Shown: positions 43,264 to 51,703, counted from the first letter of the stretch. The stretch is 64,000 nucleotides of DNA from Arthrobacter sp. ZGTC412 (GCF_002929215.1 NZ_PJII01000001.1:496001-560000), one strand, 5' to 3'. Program-made: numbers and translations. The notes: generated by a model from the letters alone, not told the origin.

Positions 43264-44289
43264 ATGAAAATTGGAATTCTCACCAGCGGTGGCGACTGCC
43301 CCGGATTGAACGCCGTGATTCGCGGAGCCGTCCTTAAAGGCATTGCCATCCACGGTCACGAATTCGTGGGTTTCCTTGACGGCTGGCGCGGCGTGGTCGA
43401 GGGCGACATCATCGACATCCCCCGCACCATGGTCCGCGGTATCGCAAAGCAGGGCGGCACCATTCTGGGCACCTCCCGCACCAACCCCTTCGAAAACGGC
43501 GGCGGCCCCGAGGTCATCAAAGCGCACATGGACCGGCTGGGCATTGACGCGATCATCGCGATCGGCGGTGAGGGAACCCTGGCCGCGGCGAAGCGCCTCA
43601 CCGACGCCGGCCTGAAGATCGTGGGTGTTCCCAAGACTGTGGACAACGACCTCGACGCCACCGACTACACCTTCGGTTTCGACACCGCCGTTCAGATCGC
43701 CACCGAAGCCATCGACCGGCTCCGGACAACCGGCGAATCGCACCACCGCTGCATGATCGCCGAAGTGATGGGCCGGCACGTCGGCTGGATCGCCCTCCAC
43801 GCGGGCATGGCCGCCGGCGCCCACGCCATCCTTATTCCTGAGCAGAAGGTCAGCATCGAGCAGATCACCGAATGGGTGCAGGAAGCCCACGCCCGTGGCC
43901 GCGCACCGCTGGTAGTGGTGGCCGAAGGATTCGTTCCCGAGCACATGGAAACCCCGCACTCCGAACGCGGCCTCGATACGTTCGGCCGGCCCCGCCTGGG
44001 CGGCATCGCAGACCAGCTCGCCCCGGAACTTGAAGCCCGCACCGGCATCGAAACCCGCGCCACCATCCTGGGCCACATCCAGCGCGGCGGCGTACCGTCG
44101 GCCTTCGACCGCGTCCTCGCCACGCGGCTGGGCATGGCGGCCATCGACTCCGTGGTGGAAGGCTACTGGGGCACCATGGTCGCCTTGAAGGGCACGGACA
44201 TCGAGCACGTGGGCTTCGAGGAAGCCCTGGGCCAGCTGAAGACTGTTCCGCAGAACCGGTACGACGAAGCCGCCGTCCTGTTCGGCTGA
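43264..44289 (+). CDS. pfkA: 6-phosphofructokinase
   Basis: This enzyme phosphorylates fructose 6-phosphate in glycolysis. The 341-residue protein starts MKIGILTSGGDCPGLN. The phosphoryl-donor site reads GGEGT (101-105), with G104 typical of ATP-dependent enzymes, while PKTVDND has K124, which is typical of PPi-dependent enzymes. Actinobacterial enzymes with this G/K combination are known to use ATP, so ATP is the expected donor. The ribosome-binding site is weak. The last 14 bases of the coding region recur 36 bases further on. Confidence 0.95.
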   Translation: MKIGILTSGGDCPGLNAVIRGAVLKGIAIHGHEFVGFLDGWRGVVEGDIIDIPRTMVRGIAKQGGTILGTSRTNPFENGGGPEVIKAHMDRLGIDAIIAIGGEGTLAAAKRLTDAGLKIVGVPKTVDNDLDATDYTFGFDTAVQIATEAIDRLRTTGESHHRCMIAEVMGRHVGWIALHAGMAAGAHAILIPEQKVSIEQITEWVQEAHARGRAPLVVVAEGFVPEHMETPHSERGLDTFGRPRLGGIADQLAPELEARTGIETRATILGHIQRGGVPSAFDRVLATRLGMAAIDSVVEGYWGTMVALKGTDIEHVGFEEALGQLKTVPQNRYDEAAVLFG

Positions 44290-44340
44290 GGTGTTTCGCG
44301 CAGCCAAGGTGTCCTGTTCGGCTGGGCTCCCTGCCCGCCC

Positions 44341-44346
44341 TAGGCT
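44341..44346 (+). promoter_or_regulatory. -10 box (TAGGCT) of a leaderless GNAT transcript
   Basis: TAGGCT is followed by exactly six bases (GGAAGC) and then the ATG at 44353. GGAAG could alternatively act as a very close ribosome-binding site. Confidence 0.45.
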
Positions 44347-44352
44347 GGAAGC

Positions 44353-45069
44353 ATGACACTTGACCCCGGTTCTGCCGCCATCATCCAGCTTGCCTGGGCC
44401 CGGCGCCTGGGACTCGACGACGACGCTTTCGGAACTGCGTTGGCCTCCGGGGAGCGCATTGTCCGGGCGGACGAATCGGCGCGGACCGTGGAGTTCGTGC
44501 GGCTCTTTGGCAGTTCGGCACTCGTGGGTCCGCAGTGGGTTATTGACGCCGCTGCGGGCATTCCGGATGCGGAGATGGCCCAGCACGTCACGCTCCTGAC
44601 GCTGACCCGGTCCCACGGCGGCCACGGCCTGGGTGCTGCCGCTTTGTTCTTCGCGGACGATCTGCCCCTGAAGCAGCCATCGGAAGAGATGACCGTTTCG
44701 CACGGCAACCCGGAGGCCATTGAGCTGGAGGGCCGCTGCCCGCCGGACGACGTCAACGAGGTTGGTCTTTCGGACCTCGAAAACCGATACACCATCGTGC
44801 ATGAGATTGACGGCCGCCGCGTACCCCTGGCCTGCGGGGCCTACTCAGAGTGGGTGGGCCTGCTGGCGCATCTGGGTGTCCTGGTGGATCCGGAGTGGCG
44901 ACGCCGGGGCCTGGGTTCACTCGCTGCGTCCATCGCGGCCCATGAAGCGCTGTCCGCAGGGCTCACGCTGCAGTGGCGGACAGATGTCAGCAATACCGGA
45001 TCCCTGGCGCTGGCCCGCAAGCTCGGCCTCTCAGCCGGCGGAATCCAAACCAGCGTCCACCTTGGCTGA
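44353..45069 (+). CDS. GNAT family acetyltransferase
   Basis: The 238-residue protein has a C-terminal GNAT domain with LGVLVDPEWRRRGLGSLAASIAAHEAL (acetyl-CoA loop RRRGLG, about residue 180) and the TSVHL end. The N-terminal 100 residues resemble no family that I recognise. The gene runs into the convergent exporter gene: the last 39 bases overlap. The acceptor is unknown. Confidence 0.85.
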   Translation: MTLDPGSAAIIQLAWARRLGLDDDAFGTALASGERIVRADESARTVEFVRLFGSSALVGPQWVIDAAAGIPDAEMAQHVTLLTLTRSHGGHGLGAAALFFADDLPLKQPSEEMTVSHGNPEAIELEGRCPPDDVNEVGLSDLENRYTIVHEIDGRRVPLACGAYSEWVGLLAHLGVLVDPEWRRRGLGSLAASIAAHEALSAGLTLQWRTDVSNTGSLALARKLGLSAGGIQTSVHLG

Positions 45070-46551
45070 CGAAGCAGGCTTGCTGCCGCCCCAGCCCTGA
45101 ACCGGCTGGGGCTTCGCAAAGAACAGGGCCACGGCGGCGCCGACCAGGATCACACCGGCGGGCAGCAGGATGGACTGCCCCATCGCCGTCGAGAATCCGC
45201 TGTGCAGGGCGTCCGGCAGGGTGCCGGTAAGGGGCATGCCCTCGCCTGCGGCCCCGCCTGGTGCGCCCGCGGGGAGCTCGGCCGCGAGCCGGGCCTGGAT
45301 CAGCACGGCGATGGCGGCGCTGCCCAGCACTGCCCCGAACTGACGGGTGGTGTTGTAGACACCTGAGCCGGCACCGGCTTGGCGGGCCGGCAGGTTGCGG
45401 GTTGCGGTGGTGCTGAGCGGCGCCCAGATGCCCGCGTTGGCGAAGCCCAGGATGGCGCTCGGCAGCAGGAACATCAGGATGGGCGTGTCCGGCTGCATCA
45501 GGACGGCGTTCCAGGCCAGTGCCACGGCCATCAGGGTCAGGCCGGCGGCGGCAAGGTACTTTGGATTCACCCGGTCCACGATCTTCCCCACCACGGGCGC
45601 CAGGCCCCCGGAAATCAGCGCCATGGGCACCATCAGGAGGGCTGATTGCGTAGGGGTCAGTCCCCGGACCATCTGGTAGTAAAAAATGAGGGGCAGGCCG
45701 AAAGCCGTCACGGTGAAGCCCACCATGGTGATTCCCAGGTTGGCGAGGGAAAAGTTCCGGTCCCGGAACAGCCCCAGCGGCAACAGCGGTTCCCCCTTGT
45801 TGAACCCCTGCCACACCACAAAGCCAGCCAGCACCAGCAGGCCCGCGATGATTAGGCCCCATACGCTGACAGGCCCAATAATGGTGCCCCAGTTGTAGGT
45901 CTCACCTTCCTGGATACCGAAGACCAGGAGGAAGAGTCCGACGGCGCTGAGCACCACGCCGGGGATGTCGAACCTGTGCGGGTGGGTGCTGAGCGTGGGG
46001 ACGTTCCGCAGCGCCAGGATAAAGCCGGCGATGCCAACGGGTACGTTGACAAAGAAGATCCACTCCCAACCGAGGGAGTCCACCAGGACGCCGCCCAGGA
46101 TGGGCCCGACAAGCGTCGCCATACCGGCGGTGGCTCCCCAAATGGACATGGCGGCTCCGCGCCTGTCGGGCGGGAAGATCCGGGTGATGACAGCCATGGT
46201 CTGGGGTGTCATGATTGCTGCGCCGAGGCCCTGCAGCACACGGGCGGCGATCAGGGTTTGGACATCACCGGACAGCCCGCACCACAGCGAAGCCAGGGTG
46301 AACACCACCAGGCCCAGGAGGTAGAGCTTCTTGGGCCCGAACCGGTCTCCGAGCCTGCCGGTTACCAGAAGCGGCACGGCATAGGCCAGCAGGTAGGCGC
46401 TGGTGACCCAGATGACTGAGTTGATGTCGGCATCCAGGCTTTCCATGATCCGCGGATTGGCCACGGACACGATGGTGCTGTCGATCAGGATCATAAAGAA
46501 TCCGATCACCAGCGACCAAAGGGCCGGCCATGGCCTTGCTACGTTTTCCAC
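45031..46551 (-). CDS. MFS transporter, DHA2 (EmrB/QacA-like) family
   Basis: The 506-residue protein is a proton-driven multidrug-type exporter with about 14 membrane helices. Motif A is GRLGDRFGPKKLYLLG, motif C-like GPILGGVLVDSLGWEWIFFVNVPVG is clear, and the first helix has IDSTIVSVANPRI. I chose GTG at 46551 because AAGGA lies seven bases upstream; the frame is open 54 codons further but looks non-coding. It lies 49 bases after the ankyrin gene. The 3' end overlaps the convergent GNAT gene. Confidence 0.93.
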   Translation of the reverse strand: MENVARPWPALWSLVIGFFMILIDSTIVSVANPRIMESLDADINSVIWVTSAYLLAYAVPLLVTGRLGDRFGPKKLYLLGLVVFTLASLWCGLSGDVQTLIAARVLQGLGAAIMTPQTMAVITRIFPPDRRGAAMSIWGATAGMATLVGPILGGVLVDSLGWEWIFFVNVPVGIAGFILALRNVPTLSTHPHRFDIPGVVLSAVGLFLLVFGIQEGETYNWGTIIGPVSVWGLIIAGLLVLAGFVVWQGFNKGEPLLPLGLFRDRNFSLANLGITMVGFTVTAFGLPLIFYYQMVRGLTPTQSALLMVPMALISGGLAPVVGKIVDRVNPKYLAAAGLTLMAVALAWNAVLMQPDTPILMFLLPSAILGFANAGIWAPLSTTATRNLPARQAGAGSGVYNTTRQFGAVLGSAAIAVLIQARLAAELPAGAPGGAAGEGMPLTGTLPDALHSGFSTAMGQSILLPAGVILVGAAVALFFAKPQPVQGWGGSKPASSAKVDAGLDSAG

Positions 46552-46600
46552 TGGGTCATCCTTCGTCAGGTGGTCATCTGCCGGGCGGGACCCGGTGGTA

Positions 46601-47050
46601 TCAGCCCAGGAGATCCAGGATCTCCCGGCGCGCGAACATCTGGGCAGCTGCGCGGGCGGACGGCGAACCGGCGTCCGGATCGGCTCCGGCATCCAGCAGG
46701 ACCCGGGCAACATCGGTGTAGCCCTTGAACGCCGCCCCGGCGAGCGGAGTCTGGCCGCGGTCGTTTGCGGTGTCGGCCTCAGCTCCGTGCTTCAAAATGA
46801 GCTGAACGGTCTCCGCGTGGCCGTGGTAGGCGGCCAGCATCAGGAGGGAATCCCCGGCGGAATTGGTCAGGGTGGCGGGAGCGCCGGCGTCGAGGTATGC
46901 ACGCAGCAGCGCCGTGTCGCCTTCCCTTGCCGCCTGGAAGAGCGTGTGTGCCAAAGCCAACGCCTCGTCGTCGGGCCCGCCTTGGGCCGCGGGAGAGTCG
47001 GACGGCGCAGCGTTCGATTGCCTTAAGTCGTTTCCGGCGTTGTCTGTCAT
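46601..47050 (-). CDS. ankyrin-repeat protein
   Basis: The 149-residue protein has a polar N-terminus and three or four ankyrin repeats from about residue 34: AREGDTALLRAYLDAGAP, GDSLLMLAAYHGHAETVQLILKHGA and GQTPLAGAAFKGYTDVARVLLDAGADPDA. Such proteins mediate protein-protein contacts; the partner is unknown. Its ATG overlaps the ygfZ stop by one base (TAATG), so the two are translationally coupled. Confidence 0.92.
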   Translation of the reverse strand: MTDNAGNDLRQSNAAPSDSPAAQGGPDDEALALAHTLFQAAREGDTALLRAYLDAGAPATLTNSAGDSLLMLAAYHGHAETVQLILKHGAEADTANDRGQTPLAGAAFKGYTDVARVLLDAGADPDAGSPSARAAAQMFARREILDLLG

Positions 47051-48132
47051 TAGCGTGGCCCCTTGAGGAATCCGGTCTGGCGCCCTACCACCTGGCCGGC
47101 GTCCGGGGCAACGATGAGTTCCTGGGCGGCAGGATAAGGCTCCTCGCCGTCCAGGACTGTCAGTATTTCATCTGCGCCCACGGAACGCTTTATGACTGCC
47201 AGGGCAACCGCCCCCATCTCGTAGTGCTGGGCCACCGACGTAACAGTCCCGACTTTCCGCTCCCCTGACAGCACAGGGCTTCCGGCTTGGGGCAAGGTGT
47301 GCTGGGATCCGTCCAGCTGGAGGAACACGAGCCGGCGCGGCGGGTGCCCAAGGTTGTGCACGCGTGCGATGGTTTCCTGGCCTTTGTAGCAGCCCTTGGC
47401 CAGATGGACGGCCGTGCGGAGCAGGTCCAGCTCGTGCGGGATGGTTTTGTCGTCCGTCTCAGCACCGATGCGGGGGCGCCAGGCCGCGAGCCGCAGCGCT
47501 TCCGCTGCGAGGACACCGGCCAGCTGCCGCCCTTCAATGGTCTGTTCCAGTTCCGCGGCCGGAACCAGGTACTCAAACCAGGGGCGCTCCAGCCCGGGAT
47601 GGCTTGCCGGGGGGACGGTGGCGTAGGAGTAGCCGCCCGGGGCCACGTTGGGCCAGGGATCCTGCCACACCAGCAGTCCGGCCCATTCCGGAACTGCCTT
47701 GGTGCTCCCCACAGCCGCCCAGTCGGCGGAGACGTCAGCAATTTCCACCCGCAGCATGAACTTCATCCTGTTCAGGAACTCCGCAAGGGGTGCTGCTTCG
47801 GCGGCCTCTACGAGCAGCCAGGTAGTCACGCCGTCGTCAATCACCCGGGCGTCAAAGTCGATCCTGCCCTGGACACTCAGGAGGAGCAGCTCGCTGGACT
47901 CTCCCGGCTGGAGGCCGGTCACCTGCTGCGAGGACAGCGTGTTGAGCCAGCTCAACCTGTCCGGCCCGGTGACCGTGACAACGCCGCGGTGGGAAAGGTC
48001 GACGACGGCGGTACCGGCCGCGAGTGCGCGCTGCTCGCGCAGCGGCTCGCCGTAGTGGGAAGCAACGCCGGCGTCCGCGCCGGTTGCCTCAACGGCTCCA
48101 GGGCGCGACAGCAGGGGGCTGGGAGTAGTCAT
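47050..48132 (-). CDS. ygfZ: YgfZ-type folate-binding protein
   Basis: The 360-residue protein belongs to the GcvT-like folate-binding family that helps assemble or repair certain Fe-S proteins. The signature KGCYKGQE is present (about residue 245), with LSHRGVVTVTGPDRLSWLNTLSSQ near the N-terminus. It heads a short unit with the ankyrin gene and perhaps the exporter. The ribosome-binding site is not obvious: AAAGGA lies 13 bases before the ATG. Confidence 0.92.
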   Translation of the reverse strand: MTTPSPLLSRPGAVEATGADAGVASHYGEPLREQRALAAGTAVVDLSHRGVVTVTGPDRLSWLNTLSSQQVTGLQPGESSELLLLSVQGRIDFDARVIDDGVTTWLLVEAAEAAPLAEFLNRMKFMLRVEIADVSADWAAVGSTKAVPEWAGLLVWQDPWPNVAPGGYSYATVPPASHPGLERPWFEYLVPAAELEQTIEGRQLAGVLAAEALRLAAWRPRIGAETDDKTIPHELDLLRTAVHLAKGCYKGQETIARVHNLGHPPRRLVFLQLDGSQHTLPQAGSPVLSGERKVGTVTSVAQHYEMGAVALAVIKRSVGADEILTVLDGEEPYPAAQELIVAPDAGQVVGRQTGFLKGPR

Positions 48133-48254
48133 ACTGGGGGCAACGTCCTTTAGTCAGTGTGTATTCCGGCGGCGCGACGGGCTCGCGGGCCCAGGGCCCA
48201 CGACCGCAGGGTTCCCTGGCCGTGGAACCGCTCCGGAGAGGGCCCCGGCCCGAG

Positions 48255-48301
48255 CTTGCGAGGGCAGGGAGCCGGTGCGGCCTTGCGAGGTTAGGGAGCC
48301 G
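48255..48301. repeat. two direct copies of CTTGCGAGGNNAGGGAGCCG
   Basis: Copies at 48255-48274 and 48282-48301 differ at the two central bases and are 27 bases apart. The second overlaps the stop codon of the flavodoxin-like gene. The flanking 48165-48250 is also GC-rich and palindromic (for example GGGCCCAGGGCCC). It resembles dispersed intergenic repeats. Confidence 0.65.
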
Positions 48302-49046
48302 TTGGGGATCGGTATTCGGGATTTTCGAAATCGAACCGGGTTCCTGCCGCCCACTCATTAGGGAGGTTGCCGTGGGCCGGATAACCGCCGGCGTCCTTGA
48401 GGATCCGGGCAAGGTGCAGGAGGTTCCAGGTCATGAAGGTGACATTCCGGTTGGTGAAGTCGGTTTCGGGGCCACCCGAGCCCTCGTCCAGGTAGCTCGG
48501 GCCGGGACCCACGGCTCCGATCCAGCCCGCATCCGCCTGGGGCGGAATGCTGAAGCCAATGTGCTGAAGGCTGTAGAGGATGTTCATGGCGCAGTGCTTG
48601 ATGCCGTCCTCGTTGCCGGTAATCAGGCAGCCGCCCACTTTGGGGTAGAAGACCCACTGGCCCTTGCTGTTGAGCTCGCCGGAGTGGGCATAGAGGCGTT
48701 CGATCAGCTTTTTGGTCTGGGAGGAGTTGTCACCGAGCCAGATGGGCCCGGCCACCACCAGAATGTCCGCGTCCTCCACCGCAGGAAACAGTGTGGGCCA
48801 TTCGTCGGAGGGCCAGCCGTACTGGGTCATATCCGGGTAAACGCCGCTGGCAATGTCGTGGTCCACGGTGCGGATCACCTTGGTGCTGACACCCTGCTTT
48901 TCCATAATGAGCCGGCTGATGTTGATCAGCCCGTCGGTGTTGGACGTCTGGGGCGATCTCTTCAGGGTGCCGTTGAAGAAGACGGCTTTCAGGTCGCTGT
49001 AGTCCCGGCGGTTCCCGGAGGCAGGTACGCTCTGCGGATCTTCCAT
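48291..49046 (-). CDS. NAD(P)H-dependent FMN reductase / flavodoxin-like protein
   Basis: The 251-residue protein has a flavodoxin-like fold: the phosphate loop FFNGTLKRSPQTSNTDGL (about residues 22-39) and the DADILVVAGPIWLGDNSSQTKKLIERL segment. FMN binding is inferred from this pattern; the redox partner is unknown. I chose the ATG at 49046 (MEDPQS), after GGTGGTGG; upstream codons are arginine-rich and overlap the next gene. The 3' end runs into a repeat. Confidence 0.85.
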   Translation of the reverse strand: MEDPQSVPASGNRRDYSDLKAVFFNGTLKRSPQTSNTDGLINISRLIMEKQGVSTKVIRTVDHDIASGVYPDMTQYGWPSDEWPTLFPAVEDADILVVAGPIWLGDNSSQTKKLIERLYAHSGELNSKGQWVFYPKVGGCLITGNEDGIKHCAMNILYSLQHIGFSIPPQADAGWIGAVGPGPSYLDEGSGGPETDFTNRNVTFMTWNLLHLARILKDAGGYPAHGNLPNEWAAGTRFDFENPEYRSPTAP

Positions 49047-49084
49047 GTGCCACCACCCGCTTTCATTCGTCCGGACCGGCGAGG

Positions 49085-49693
49085 TCAGGAGACTTTCTTG
49101 AGGAAGGCGGAGGCGTGGGCTTCCAGTCCCTTGCCTTCCTTGCCGCCGACGGCGACGTCCCACCGCCAGAGCAGGTTTCCGTCCACCAGCCCGAAGATGC
49201 GGGTGGCGGCGCTGTAGTCCTTGGAGTGGCTCCCACGCATCACCATGTCCGTGGTGAGCTGGATCTGCGGTCCTTTAATCTGCCCGTAGTACAGCTCGGA
49301 AATCCCGCCGGGATGCGAGATGGACACGGAGATGTCGAAGCCGCCCTCGCTGTTGCGGAGGGCCTCCACCTCATCGGCACTCTTCAACGCAGGAACGATG
49401 TCCGCCGGAATAAGGCCCGGGCCGCCGTCGGCGTCGAGCTGCTTGCGCTCCAGCGCCCAAAAGCCGGTCTCGACGGTCAGGGGCCGCAGGCGCGTGCCGT
49501 CGTCGTCCGTCAACCAGCTCTCGGCACGGTACTGGAGGTAAGCCAGCCCGTTGTGGGTGAAGGACACGTGCTGCAGGAAGTGTTCCGAGTCCTCGTCCCC
49601 GGTGCCCAAACGGCCGCGGCCCTCCCACTCACCAATGAGCCAGGAAAGCGGGACAAGTTCTGGGGTCAGGTCTGTGGGAATCTCAATCGGCAC
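49085..49693 (-). CDS. FABP-like nitrobindin family protein
   Basis: The 202-residue protein has the nitrobindin N-terminus PLSWLIGEWEGRGRLGT, the beta-barrel segments, and the C-terminal LEAHASAFLKKV where the heme-ligand histidine lies in the family. Relatives bind ferric heme and isomerise peroxynitrite; some were called fatty-acid-binding-like. Start is GTG with GAGG nine bases upstream. A homologue lies near glnR in mycobacteria as well. Confidence 0.9.
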   Translation of the reverse strand: MPIEIPTDLTPELVPLSWLIGEWEGRGRLGTGDEDSEHFLQHVSFTHNGLAYLQYRAESWLTDDDGTRLRPLTVETGFWALERKQLDADGGPGLIPADIVPALKSADEVEALRNSEGGFDISVSISHPGGISELYYGQIKGPQIQLTTDMVMRGSHSKDYSAATRIFGLVDGNLLWRWDVAVGGKEGKGLEAHASAFLKKVS

Positions 49694-49731
49694 AGCAAAT
49701 ACCTCGGGAAACTGCTAGCTCCGGAAAGGGT

Positions 49732-49845
49732 CTACTTCTGGCCTTTGAACAGGCGGTAAACCACAAAGCCGGCAAACCACGCCATGGACAGGCTGGCGAT
49801 GCCGAGCAGGACAAGGAAGAAGATTTCAAAAGCAAGTACGGACAT
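49732..49845 (-). CDS. 37-residue membrane peptide
   Basis: The minus strand encodes MSVLAFEIFFLVLLGIASLS, then MAWFAGFVVYRLFKGQK and a TAG stop: a single membrane helix with a basic C-terminal end. TTAGGAT lies eight bases before the ATG. It lies 17 bases after the polytopic membrane gene and 38 bases before the nitrobindin-like gene, so the three probably share a transcript. Function is unknown. Confidence 0.75.
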   Translation of the reverse strand: MSVLAFEIFFLVLLGIASLSMAWFAGFVVYRLFKGQK

Positions 49846-49862
49846 GATGCCATCCTAACCCG

Positions 49863-50630
49863 TTAGTAGATGAGTAGTTTGTCTATGAAGTAAGCCAGGG
49901 AACCCACCGCGGAGACGGGCGCCAGCCCCATGCTAAGGGCAGCAGGAACATTAAGCGGTGCGCCGCGGAGCGTCACGAGCCGGCGGAAGCTGACCAGGAC
50001 CGCGCCCACCACCACACCAAAAATGGCCGCCGGCAGGACGGTGATGTCGGAGAGGACCAGCCCAGCGAGCGGACCGGCCAGTCCGGCGAGGACGATGCCC
50101 AGGGGGGCGATGATGCTGTCCGGCCACCTGATCAAGCAGGCCATCAGGGCTACTGCCGCGCTGATGGCTGCCACCAGCAGCATCTCCCTTACCCCGTTGA
50201 ACCGGGCACCGGCGATCCAGCCCGCGCCGAGGCAGGCCAGCAGCACTCCGACCGAGCAGCCAAGCGTCGACTCCAGCCGTTGGGCCTGCCCCGTTCCGCG
50301 GATGAGCTGCACCACGAAGACAGCCATGATTCCCAGGGCGATGAAGGGCGGCGTCCAGTCCAGGTAGCCCGGAGCGGGGGCGTAAGCGGCGGCGAGCGCA
50401 GAGCCGGCCCCAGCGAGGGCAATTACCGCCGCGAGTGTCTTTTTGGCGGGAATCCGAAGGAAGTGGGGCCAACCGATGCCCACGGCGGCCGCGCTGGCCA
50501 CAGCAACAGCGACGAGGGCCTCGCGGGAGGTGTAAACCCCGGCGATGATCGCAGCCAGCCCGGCGATGCCCACCACGCCGATGGTCCACGAGCCCAGGGA
50601 GCGCGCCGGCGCCTGCAGTTCCGCCGTCAT
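49863..50630 (-). CDS. polytopic membrane protein of unknown function
   Basis: The 255-residue protein is almost entirely hydrophobic, with about eight membrane helices (for example IGVVGIAGLAAIIAGVY and FIALGIMAVFVVQLI), and ends in YFIDKLLIY. No motif identifies a substrate. It is divergent from glnR and heads a minus-strand group with the 37-residue peptide. Confidence 0.8.
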   Translation of the reverse strand: MTAELQAPARSLGSWTIGVVGIAGLAAIIAGVYTSREALVAVAVASAAAVGIGWPHFLRIPAKKTLAAVIALAGAGSALAAAYAPAPGYLDWTPPFIALGIMAVFVVQLIRGTGQAQRLESTLGCSVGVLLACLGAGWIAGARFNGVREMLLVAAISAAVALMACLIRWPDSIIAPLGIVLAGLAGPLAGLVLSDITVLPAAIFGVVVGAVLVSFRRLVTLRGAPLNVPAALSMGLAPVSAVGSLAYFIDKLLIY

Positions 50631-50797
50631 ACGGATCCCGGCCCGGGCTTAGTCTGTGCACTCACTGCGCTGCATCCCATCCTGCGTTGACCTTGGAAGG
50701 CGGTCCGCCCTCAGTGGCAGGGCATCCGGCCCTGCCACAATCCTGCCTTATGTGAACGGCTTATGTCGCAAAACGTCCCCTGATCAGGGCCGGACCA

Positions 50798-50826
50798 GTG
50801 CCAGCTTCGGGGCCGCCGGGTATACT
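50798..50826 (+). promoter_or_regulatory. candidate glnR promoter
   Basis: GTGCCA matches the -35 consensus at four of six positions, TATACT matches the -10 consensus at five of six, and the spacer is 17 bases. The start codon is about 134 bases downstream of the predicted start site. Confidence 0.55.
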
Positions 50827-50898
50827 CGGAGCTCAGCTAAGTTCCCTGCTGAAGTGGCCGGACCCCTGCTGTCGGCAGAGTCCCAAACCGGGGCAGGG

Positions 50899-50936
50899 AG
50901 CCAGTACCTGCCGGTGAGAATCCGGTTCAGTCGCCC
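50899..50936 (+). promoter_or_regulatory. cobalamin-riboswitch-like sequence blocks in the glnR leader
   Basis: AGCCAG-TA-CCTGCC (50899-50912) resembles a B12 box shortened by two bases. GGTGAGAATCCGG (50913-50925) and CAGTCGCCC (50928-50936) resemble the conserved core. In known cobalamin riboswitches the B12 box comes after the core, not before it, so this is either a rearranged element or coincidence. Confidence 0.3.
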
Positions 50937-50966
50937 AACGATGCGCGGACGGCCCTTGGAGGAACA

Positions 50967-51665
50967 ATGTCGCACATCCTGTTATTGACGAACAGCACTG
51001 GTTCTTCGGTGGACATCCTGCCTGCCTTGGAATTGCTGAACCACCGGGTCCACATCCTCCCCGCCGAGCCCACCGCCCTGCTGGAAACGGACCCCTGCGA
51101 CATCGTGCTGCTGGACGCCCGCAAGGACCTGGTGGGGGCCCGTTCCCTCACCCAACTCCTCAAGGCCACCGGGCTGAGCGCCCCGCTGGTGTTGATCCTC
51201 ACCGAAGGCGGCATGGCCGCTGTCTCTTCCGCCTGGGCCGTGGACGACATCGTGCTCGAATCCGCCGGCCCCGCCGAGGTGGAGGCCCGCATCCGGCTGT
51301 CCGTCGCCCGGGCCATCCCCGAGCAGGACGACGCTCCGTCCGAGATCCGTGCCGCCGGCGTCGTTATCGACGAGGCGAGCTACACCGCCCGTGTAAACGG
51401 GGCTCCCCTGAACCTGACGTTCAAGGAATTCGAGCTCCTGAAGTACCTGGCACAGCACCCCGGCCGTGTGTTCACCCGGCAGCAGTTGCTCACCGAAGTG
51501 TGGGGCTACGACTACTACGGCGGCACCCGTACCGTGGACGTCCACGTCCGGCGGCTGCGCGCCAAGCTCGGCGCCGACCATGAAAACCTCATCAGCACTG
51601 TCCGCAACGTTGGCTACCGGCTCACCCTGGTGCGGCAGCAGGAAGACGAGCTGACGGAAGCCTGA
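50967..51665 (+). CDS. glnR: GlnR, orphan OmpR-type nitrogen regulator
   Basis: The 232-residue protein has an atypical receiver-like N-terminus ([34 protein letters not shown] with D50) lacking a full phosphorylation pocket. A C-terminal winged helix follows ([53 protein letters not shown], shown in parts). This matches actinobacterial GlnR, which controls glnA, amt and nir genes without a partner kinase. Identification is strengthened by mshD next door, as in mycobacteria. GGAGG lies five bases before the ATG. Confidence 0.93.
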   Translation: MSHILLLTNSTGSSVDILPALELLNHRVHILPAEPTALLETDPCDIVLLDARKDLVGARSLTQLLKATGLSAPLVLILTEGGMAAVSSAWAVDDIVLESAGPAEVEARIRLSVARAIPEQDDAPSEIRAAGVVIDEASYTARVNGAPLNLTFKEFELLKYLAQHPGRVFTRQQLLTEVWGYDYYGGTRTVDVHVRRLRAKLGADHENLISTVRNVGYRLTLVRQQEDELTEA

Positions 51666-51703
51666 GCCGGGCCGACCGCGGTCCGGTATCCGTTGATCCC
51701 GTA

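Larger units (their letters stand above)
50631..50966. other. divergent spacer with the glnR promoter and structured leader
   Basis: GTGCCA (50798-50803), 17 bases, TATACT (50821-50826) is the best-formed promoter in the window for glnR. It predicts a leader of about 134 bases. The leader is rich in complementary segments (CCCTGC / GCAGGG, CCGG arms) and contains cobalamin-riboswitch-like blocks. No gene is seen in the remaining 160 bases. Confidence 0.6.

Noticed and set aside
43264-44289. PPi-dependent phosphofructokinase
   Set aside because: Lysine 124 suggests it, but residue 104 is glycine and not aspartate, which points to ATP.
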